Made by a program: the position numbers and the translations under genes. This document shows positions 35,501-44,800 of a DNA stretch of 64,000 nt, one piece after another. A model generated the notes under the pieces. That model made no database searches. It was not told the origin of the DNA and worked only from the letters and a program-made list of their open reading frames with translations. The first letter of the stretch is position 1; every line of letters begins with the position of its first letter. Origin of the DNA: a virus. The stretch lies in the IMG/VR virus record IMGVR_UViG_3300030099_004448, positions 1-64,000 of that record, one strand, 5' to 3'.

Positions 35501-35781
35501 GAGGTGGCGGAACAATCACCATACTTGGATCTGGGGATGAATCTATTGCCAGAACTCACAAAGGAACGGGAGGACTATTCGGTCTTGCGTCTGGACTCGA
35601 AGCTTATGCACGTACACCTTACATCGGTGTTGGTACGATTTATATCGGTAAGTATGATCCTAATGGTGAGGCAGCTCAGGGTGCTGGCGGATTAGGTGGT
35701 CTCGCTGGTGGCGGATTGTCAGGTGGCGGAACGGAAAAACGCAACTTTGAACCACCAAGAGTATTTGTGTCCATAATTTAA
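32512..35781 (+). CDS. Repetitive virion structural protein, 1089 aa
   Basis: A long beta protein built of imperfect repeats. One unit reads roughly SG-x-A-x-E-x-F-x-x-x-x-PE-x-x-LF-x-x-SG and recurs many times. Longer near-copies include DYTPHYGIDQNIG (near residues 357 and 544; a diverged YIPHYRGGG near 987) and YGYYGDD-x-DPGTSGI (near 209 and 664). The first 75 residues are Tyr/Pro-rich, and the C-terminus is a Gly-rich stretch (GGLGGLAGGGLSGGG) before a short end. No signal peptide. Similar proteins stand next to long fibre genes in cyanophages. The repeat pattern fits an elongated fibre or surface protein. It follows a terminator, and no clear NATAAATA promoter was seen in the gap. Confidence 0.7.
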   Translation: MPSVYKYNLEQADFPYEQEDYGTLSGSVSSTVDYGSGLPVQSIPDYSTDLYYPPTPIPSTPPGLPYLNFGFIYETQDQYPGGGLTTSGLIGEAKTTKDYTPPLDLYIILAGEVLKKLVKVWVGTGQLFEIREDGGIRLIRQTGEASGTLRFDESTVGATEKVSFNPPENNQLYSISGSSVEKFVANTPEDTILFSAGGVGLTRQEWNYGYYGDDNDPGTSGIVTLGAGSVPTGVSFIVELDGNGSLFSLGEKDESVTWSYNKSSIGFGTEDWGYVYEQAAPINWGFITDPVGGSDQNWGLITETDFTELPFGSILFDQTVEGDTRLLYLYQVTGAGTSGGITISGRPLVHPDVDYTPHYGIDQNIGIGTTGIQISGEIENPTRTFSHEASGNIKFLRSIFEGSNLTLDGSTPTFDSDQQYWDSTQGTAAKESFTGDPPEEVILYNTSGTASETFIAQTPEDVVLFRISGEIEEPLLTFSEVGVPGVITLTGTAVERQTDDYAGVGIATFVGDAATRPIGVFGQGGTSTDGGGITILGELNHPNIDYTPHYGIDQNIGVGTTGILFSIGPGGFDIAGNPIGGRYYSPIYPGNAGGVEGPGSPGIGTFRLNDDRELTITRALLPYFGRGTINVTGIASEAFGNQVDDDVNVILFDISGDAIERPVQVYGYYGDDRDPGTSGIITISTQTTETVEKVVYDYVGSGNANFSGAASDVRLVTAYEASGTLFVQGGSAEARTADPADETVLYTFSGNALESYNRAPVIGSGTLTVSGAVSDIKTTFDEVGSGTIEFSDSAIAQVRYVPSIFGSVLFKVGLNLDITCDNDVFECDHFSDALYSFTKNLTDENETASLTVSGSAGTREVDLFQDYTTTGNLTFSSSATERFTFTPETSGTFSITGIAEESYSRANFSGSGTFSTLNGAAEKFRFNPVGGTILYDIGGSSTTRIEKEYTAVGLGFATFSGSAETRIERELRVSNTVLFQVSGELNHPNIQYIPHYRGGGTITILGSGDESIARTHKGTGGLFGLASGLEAYARTPYIGVGTIYIGKYDPNGEAAQGAGGLGGLAGGGLSGGGTEKRNFEPPRVFVSII

Positions 35782-35785
35782 GATA

Positions 35786-35792
35786 CTAAATA
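35786..35792 (+). promoter_or_regulatory. CTAAATA motif upstream of the long fibre gene
   Basis: One of four gene-upstream copies of this heptamer in the window; it lies in the 48-base gap, 38 bases before the next ATG. A possible variant late promoter; activity is inferred. Confidence 0.35.
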
Positions 35793-35829
35793 TATCAGAG
35801 AAAGTAGTAGTTGAAGAGCACGTCGTACT

Positions 35830-38800
35830 ATGACCAAACAGGTACAACTTAGAAGGGGTACAGCAGCCGAACATGCTGTTTTCACGGGTGCGGTCGGAGA
35901 ACTAACAATTGATACCACTAATGATGTGGCAATCGTACATGATGGTGTGACTCAAGGAGGTCTTCCCCTAGTTGGAACCTTAGCAGAGCAAAAAATATTA
36001 AATAAAACCGCAATTGGTATTGGAACGGGATCACTTAACGAAGGTCTATATGTAAAAGGGAAGACTGACATCAGGGGCGATCTCTTCATGCTCCCTGATC
36101 CTACATTAACTTATACTGGTATTATTTCTTATTTCGATAGTCAGAATACCATCACTGGTATTGCTACTGCTGGCGTTGATATTGGAAATAGATTTGCTCT
36201 TGGACCACAAGTTCACGTTGGTAGTGGTGCAACTATTGGTGCTGGTGCGACTACTTCAACTGTCACGGGTGTTGGACAATCAACTATTACTCTCTCCGAC
36301 ACCTTTGATACTGGATATTTTGCCACTCAAGATGGTGAATTAGACGGATTTTATGATGGTGTAGACCCCACCACTGGTCCAGAATTCATTGTCGGTATTG
36401 ATACTAGTGGTATTGCTGCTTCTTGGAGGGTGACTGGACCTGGTATCCAAGATGATACTAGAGTTTTCGCAGTTGGTGCTGGTCAAGTTCAAATTGATAA
36501 ATTAGCTTTTAATACTACTGCTGGTAGAACAATTCAAGCAGGTGACACAACTGCAGGATCTAATATCATTACTATTGATGATACTGGGGAAGGTATTGCT
36601 ACAGGAATGGTCGTTACTGACGACATTAATGGAACAGCAAATATTCCTGCAAATACAACAATTACTCAAATTATTAATGGCACTAATATCAGAATAAGCA
36701 ATAATGCTATTCTGAGTACATCAACTGACATTAAGATGACCAATCGCCAAACTTTTAAGTTTGGTGAATTCTCTAATATTTCTTTCACCGCATATTTTGA
36801 TAGTGCTGGTATCGGTAGTATTGGTGCGGGTAATCTTCAACTAACTAAGTTTGCTAAAATTGGTGAAGATCTAGAAGTTTCTGGTATCGCAACCATTGGT
36901 GCAGGTCTTTCTGTTTTATCGGGAAGAATATTCAGTGCTGGAGAAATTTTTGGACAGTCTACTGGTCAAGTTGCTGGACAATGGACTGCAAATAGACTTA
37001 TTTCAGAGAACGACATAACAGGTGTCGGTCTCACCATGCAGAACTACGTTGTTTCTGACAGATGTTACTTCAACATCAGTGATAACGGTATTGTTCGCAT
37101 GAACTCTGGTATTGCGACTTCTTTCAATACTCAGAGTCTCACAGTTACCACTGGTATTGTAACGTCACTAACTGCAGTCAATTTAGCGGTTGAACAAACA
37201 GGTACATTTGGCGACAACGTTATCCTTAATAATGGTAACTTAAATGTCAATAGTGGATTCATCTTTGGTGCAGGTGACCTTGATATTGGGGGACAAGCTG
37301 AGATAGGTGGCGACCTCAATGTAACTGGATTTACAACAGTTGGTGGCGGTGCAACGTTTACTCAGGGTATTTGGGTATCTGCAGCTGCTACTGTTATTAA
37401 TAATGTAGAGATTCGTGATGGAAATCTGACCGTATCCAGCATTGGATTTGGAACTGTTACTTCATATAAAGGACATGGTTTATCCATAGAACCAAATGTA
37501 AACATTGGTGGAGATGGTGGACCTGGCATTTTAACTGCAAAGTATATTGTAGCAAATAATACTGGAGATATTGCAAAAACTGGTAGTACAGTCGATTATC
37601 TACCATTCCAAATTACTGGTATTGACACTTCTAATATTTTCCGTGGAGATAGAGTATCTGCAGCAGGCACAGTATCTGTATATACGATTAAAAACCCTGC
37701 TATAGTTACTGATATTGGTGTTAGTAAAATATTTGTAAGCCAACCAATTGAAAGAACTGGATCTATTACAACTAGTTTCGGTTACTTGGATGGAGGTCCA
37801 GGTATTTCCACTATCAGCGGTATTAACACGACAGGTGCTGTCGTAGGATACGGTATCACTTTCGGAGCAACAGCGGAAGGAACTACCATTGCTGCTATTG
37901 GTGTTAGTGCTATTACTTTATCCGCACCCGCAACAAATACTAGAGATGAATTATTTACAGTCACTGGTGGATCCATCGGTCTTGGTCTTACTGTAATTAC
38001 TGGTGTTAATACATCTAATGTTGAAATTGGTGATATTGTTGAAAACCCAATTGCATTTACAGGGGTCCCTCCAATTGTAGGTTCTATTGGAGTTGGTAGT
38101 ATTACAGTTTCCTATGGTGCAGCTGCTGCGGTATCCAATGGAAGTTTCCAAATCTCACTTAAGAGGGACGTTTATTGGGGTCCCGCAACTGGTATTACAT
38201 CAGACTTCTTGGTAACAAATCCAAATTATGGAAGATTTGAAGGCACTCACCTAGAAGTTGAAAGAGTAGGAACTATTAATGTAACTGCTAGTGATATTAC
38301 GGCAGCAAGTGGTATTATCACTTCACTAATATCTACAAATCTAAATTATGATGTTTCTTATGGTGGCACTGCTTACATTAATAGTGGTATCGTAACCAAC
38401 CTTAATATCACCAACTCTGTAATCGGTGAAGTTGGCATTACCACTTCCTATACAGATCTTTCAAACTTTGATGTTGGTATTGGTACTGTACTTCATGTAA
38501 CTGATGTCTATGCAACCAATGTTTATGCAAACGTTGGTGTTGCGACTGCTCTTGATACCCCATTACTACAAGTAGGAACTGCAAATATTGCTGCTGGTAT
38601 CATTACTTCTGCTGGAATTAGTAGTGCTTACATCGATCGAACAGAAATTAATACTGGTATCATTACAGCTGCAGCTATAGAAGAGGTTGCAACTCCTCTT
38701 GCATACATTAATTCTGGTATCTTTACTGATGTCAACGTAACTACTCAAAATACCAACGAACTAAGATTCAATACTGGTTTTGCTACCAACTTCACGGTCA

Positions 38801-41800
38801 GCGAAAATATAAACGCAACTAGAATTACTGCAACTGACACCGTTTCTCTTGGTTCTTCTGTTGGTATTGGTAGTGTAGTTATCGATAATGCTTTCGTAAA
38901 TACTGGCATCTTTACTGATATTGGTGTAAGTACTGCTAGATTTGATAATCTATACTTCAATAACGGTATTGGTACATACCTCGGACTTACTACTGGATTT
39001 GCAGATGGTTTAGGTATCCATAGTGTATATGCTAACACTGGTATCTTTACCGCAGTTCAAATTCAAGGAAGTAACATTGCAAATTCTGCAAACTTTGAAC
39101 GTGCAGTTATCGGTATTCTTACAGTAACTCAGGACATCTTTGGTGTTGATCAAAAGAATACTGGTGTTTCTACTTTTGGATCTGCAACCATCAATGGTGT
39201 AGGTCAAACTGATTTCCATATGACTGGCGATATGAGAGTCAGTGGAGAAGTCAAGATTGGTATTGGAACCACTGGTATTACTATCGATGGAGATTCTACC
39301 GATATAGTTGGTGTCAGTACTTTCGTAGCGAATGCTGGCATTATGTCATCTGTGACAATATCTGGTATTAACACAACTACAGGTCTTTCTAGAAATGTAA
39401 CTCTGAAGACTTCTTCTTCTGGTATTGCAACGGATTATACACTAACGTTACCTGCAAGACTTGGTAAAGTTGGTCAGGTTCTTTCTCTACAAGAAGATAA
39501 TACCATTGGATTTAACACTGGTGGTCAAGGTCTGTATGAAAACAGATATTATGTATCTGCAGTTAACGGTGATGACACCAACGATGGTAAGACTCTACCA
39601 ACCAAGTCCATCAGAAGGGCTGCACAATTGGCATCCTTCGATTCATTCGTAATTCCAGGTCAGAGATATCTGGATGCTGGTGATTTGATGGAGAACAACA
39701 AAGACTTCATTGTTGATGAAGTTGTTGGTAAAGTTGAATTTAACTATGAAAATATTGGTCTTTCAACCATTTTCCCAGACTATAATCAGTCCATTTGGAA
39801 GACTTACGTTGGGGACACATTAGATGATCTAATCTATAACATCAGATTCGGTGGAAACAACCAAATCAGAGCACGTGCTGTAGGTTTTGGTACTACTACT
39901 TTCTCAACCACTACCGAACCTGCACTATATGCTTTTGAATATCTGAGATATATCACTCAGTATGTTGTTAATAATCAAACTCCACCAACATTCTACAGTG
40001 ATCCTTCTGTAACTCAACAGAGTTTTGACTTTACGATCACCCAAGATCCAGAAAATAATAATGCAAACTATTTCAATAGAAATAAGAGCGCAAGACTTCT
40101 TCTAAGTGGAAACAGACAAGAAATTATTGATAAGTCACTTGCATCCGTCGCAATTGGTGTTACCGATGTTCCCTCGTTCTACTTCCCAGGCGATGACGGT
40201 CCTGTAACTGATAGATCCAGATTCTACACTGCATATCGTTTAATCCAGAAGAACAGACAAGAAATCATTGATTATGCATGGGCAGCAACTGTTGCAACCT
40301 ATCCTGGCATTTCTTCTACGGAAGTTAAGTGTAAGAGAGACCTTGGATACTTTGTTGATGCAATTTCGACTGATATCTTCTGCGGTAGTAACGAATACGC
40401 AAGAAGATTCATGGGATTCTACTTCGATGCGAACGGAAACCCAACAGGAAATGGTTTACTCGGTGAAGAAACAGAGTCTGTATTTGCATTCACAGAAGCT
40501 GCGGTTGGTATGTCCTCTGCAGTCTGTAACTTGCTTGCAGTAACAGATCTAACAGCACCAAGTGATCCTCTTACAGGAAGTAATAATAATGCATCCAATT
40601 GTGCTAACGTAAGGTCCACAATCACCACACTGACTGGTATTGTTACCACAACCGTCGCAGCAGGTTCTACTTCTGGAATCTCCACTACTCCAAACTATGG
40701 TTACTTTGTCGTTGATTATGAAACCAACGTTCGCGGAAACGTAGGTATTGCAACTACCATGGTCACAGGTGGTAGAAAGTGTGCAAGAGACCTTGGATAT
40801 ATCATTGATGCAGTCACAATGGATGTATCGTTTGGTAGTAACCAACATATTCAACGTGCAACTAAGTTCTACTTTGATGGTGCTGGTAATCCTAAGACTG
40901 ATGGATTGGTTGCAGAAGAAGCGATTTCTGGTTATGCATTTACAAGTCTTGCCTACTATGCTAAGAAGGCAATTACTAACCAATTAAACTTCCAAGACTT
41001 TACCAGACCATTTGATCCTGGTATTGGAACTAACAAAGGTGATTTGGTCTGTGCAAACACTCAGGCATCAATCGATAACTTAGTTGGTATCCTTACAACT
41101 GCTGTACTTAGTGGATCACTGGCAGGTATTCCAACCTCAATTAACTTCGGTATTGCAGATTGTGCTGATGTAAGACAGTCAATCTATAACTACGTCGGTA
41201 TTGTTACAACTGCAGTTAGTGGAATCGGTTCTATCCCAGCACTCGATAATCCCCAAACACAATCACAACCAGTTTGTATCTTCGTTGAGGCTGGTAACTA
41301 CGTAGAAGACAACCCAATCATCCTTTATGATGATATCGCAGTTGTTGGTGATAACCTAAGAAACACCATCATTAGACCTAAGAACCAAGGTAAGGACCTC
41401 TTCCGTGTAAGAAACGGTATGTATCTGACTGGTTTCGCGATGAAGGATGCGATTGATGCTGCAGGTATTCCTCAGTCTACTTGGAGATTCGCAGTTGCAT
41501 TTGACGATCCATCAGATACATCGGTCTCCAGAACTGGTTATGCAACCAAACTGGATAAACCAATTATCAGTAGATCTCCTTATATTCAGAACTGTTCGAT
41601 TCTTTCTTTCCTTGGAGGTAACGGTATTCTGGTTGACGGTGCTAAGGTACAGTCACCAAACACTCCAATTATTAAAGAAGAAGTCGAACTCAACGCAGAC
41701 AGTGTACAACCTGAACAGGGTAAGTCCATGGTTGCTGCGGCATTCACCATGGTTTCCTTCGGTGGTATTGGTTGGCGTGTTATTAACGATGGTTATTCTC

Positions 41801-44800
41801 AGGTTGTTTCCTGTTTCCAAATCTTCTGTAGATATGGTTCACTTGCACAGTCTGGTGGTTATCTCTCAATTACTAACTCCGCAACCAACTTTGGTTTCTA
41901 CTCTCTAAGGGCGACAGGATTCTCTAGAAACTCCTTTATCTTCGATAGAGGTAGAATCGCTGCAACTGGTACTGCAGGTGGTCTACAGACCCTTAAGGCA
42001 GTAGGTTACGGACGTTCTGACATCGATAACTATGTTCTTAGATTCTTCGATGATAGTTTAGTAGATAGAACTAACCTATTCAAACCCACTACAACTCAGA
42101 AGGACTTTAATGCAGCAACTGCGGTCAACACGGTTGCAGAAACTCTCACAATCACCAACCACGGATTTACCAATGGTGATCCTGTTGTTTACAATGGAGA
42201 TGAGGACGCACAACCACAAAGAATTATCGGTGGTCTTGTTAATGATAACCAGTATTATGTTGGTTACATTGATGCAAATACCATTCAACTTTATGAAGAT
42301 GACTCTCTTGCACTTCTAGTTGATCTACAAGATACTGGTGGCGGTGGTATCCATACCCTGACGAAGGCAGCACAAGACTTCTTCGCAACTCAGGTTACCG
42401 ACGCACACAACTCTTATCAGATGTTGACCCTAGCGGGTGTTGGTTCTACTGCAAACTTCCAGTCAGGTAGACTTATTCAACAGACTGTTGCTAGTGGTAC
42501 TGCAATTGGTTACGCTGTAACTTACTACGATTCTAGTAGAGAACTTCTAGTTGGTCTGGAACTATCTGGTGGTATCAGAAGACCATTCGCAGTTTCCGAT
42601 GGTGTTAGTAATTTAACAGTTACCGATCACACCTCACCAAACCCAATTGCAATTGGTATTACTGTTGTTGCGGGACTATCTACTTATTGGACCGTTGAGT
42701 TTAAGGTTGACTCCACCACAACTGGTAACCAGATTCTTAATGTTGCAGATCTACCCGAAGATTATAGACTACACTTCCATAGACCTTCCATCGTTAACTC
42801 TTCTGCACATACCTGGGAATACTCTGGTTCTGGTATTGACTATAACGCTCTACCAGAAAATGGAGGTAAATCCGATCCAAATACTGAGCAGGTCTCTGAA
42901 CTTGGTGGACGAGTTTACTCCTCAGGTACTAACGAACTGGGTGACTTTAAGGTTGGTGATGCAATTACCGCATTCAACAGAACAGGTAATATTATCTTTA
43001 ACAACACCGTTACCATCGGTACATTGGATTCTATCCGACTGTCCCTATCTGGTGGTGCTGTTATTGAAGAGTTCTCCACTGATGTTGGTCTTGGAGACAA
43101 TGAAACTGGTGGTGCTAAGAACACCAGAATTTCAACTCAGTTAGCAATCAGATCGTTCCTCAACAACAGACTTGGTTCTGTTCTTGATAAGACCGTATCA
43201 ACTAACGCAATTCCAAACGCAATTGTTCAGTTGAATGCAATTGGTCAGATCAACGCTGACCTAGTTCCACCAAGATCTGTAAATTACTTCAGATCTGATA
43301 ATGATGGCGGCAGAATTCAACTTGTAAACTTGATTCCTGCAACTAATCTCAATCAGGGTGATACCGTTGTTGAACCAACTGACTCCTTCGTTCTAATCTC
43401 CGACTTGCTCGGACAATACCTGATTCTTGATTCCACTAATGATGCTGGTATTGCACTTACAGATTTCAGTTTCAGTAACGGATTTGAAGTTGTATCTGCG
43501 GTTACTGGTGGTGGTGCAATTGGTCTCGTTACAGGACCTCCAGGAGTTGGTGTTAATACAACCGTTGTAGACCCTGCAATTGGTTATGGCACAACTGGTC
43601 TAGTTAAGGGTGTACCAATTGCAGTTACTAATCTACAAGGTGGTTCTGGATATTCTAACCCAGGCATTTACACTGGCGTAAGACTGGATCAATCTTCTGG
43701 TATTGGTACTGGAACGAGTGCTAAGATTACCATTGGACCTTCTGGTAACGTAACAAACGTTGCTATCCAAACTGGTGGATTTAAATATGCAGTTGGTGAT
43801 ACTCTAACTCTGAATGATCCAAATGTAATTGGTGGTAGAGTTGGTGGATCTAACTTCACAATTGATGTTGGTGAAGTTGAAACAAGACTATATCTTGCAC
43901 TGCAAGAAGGCAGCGCAGGTACTCAGAAGTTCCCTGGTAGTACTGTTCTTCCAGATTACATCGCTGATGAAAGTGCAGTTGGATATTCAACGAACATTGG
44001 TATTGCACTAACTGAGACATTTACTCCAACCGATTATCTTGTCTCTGGTAGCGTTGACTTTGCAAATGATCGCATCATTCTTGGTTCTGGTCACCCATTT
44101 GTTGATGGAGACCCAGTTCTTTACAAAACGAACGGTGGTGTTGTAATTAGTGATCTACTTGATAGTGAAATTTATTACATCAAGACAGTTGGTATTACAT
44201 CAGTTCAACTGTACACTACTTACGCACTCACGACCGTCAAGTCACTTCTCAGTTCTGGTACTGGAACACACTCTCTAAGTAGAGTTGGTGTTACAACTCA
44301 AACTGATCAGATCATATTCAAAAACCACCCATTTACTCAGGGTGATGCCATTAGAATTCAAGTTGGAAGTGCAGCGCCAATTGGTGTTACAACTGGAAAC
44401 TTCTATTACATTGGTTCTACGACAACCAACTCCTTCACACTACATACCACAAGAAATCAAGCACTGGGTTCTGTTAACGGTCTTATCCTTAACACTATTG
44501 ATCTGGACACTGCATACGGAGCAAACGTTGGTGTCGTAACCTTCCAGGAACAAAATGTTGTTTACACCAAGTCTGTAAACACTTCTTCTTCAGACGTTAG
44601 TAACTTCTCTCTACTTTCCTCCAGTTCACTTGATGCTCAGAATATCATTTCTGGTGTATTTGATCCTGCTAGACTGGGTTCTGGAACTGCAAACGCAGAA
44701 GTTGTTCTTTACGGTGATTCTTCCTTTAAGAAGGTTATCAAGTCTGTTGGTATTGGAACAACTCAACCAATTGGTGTAACTTACACCTCTGCAGATCTAG

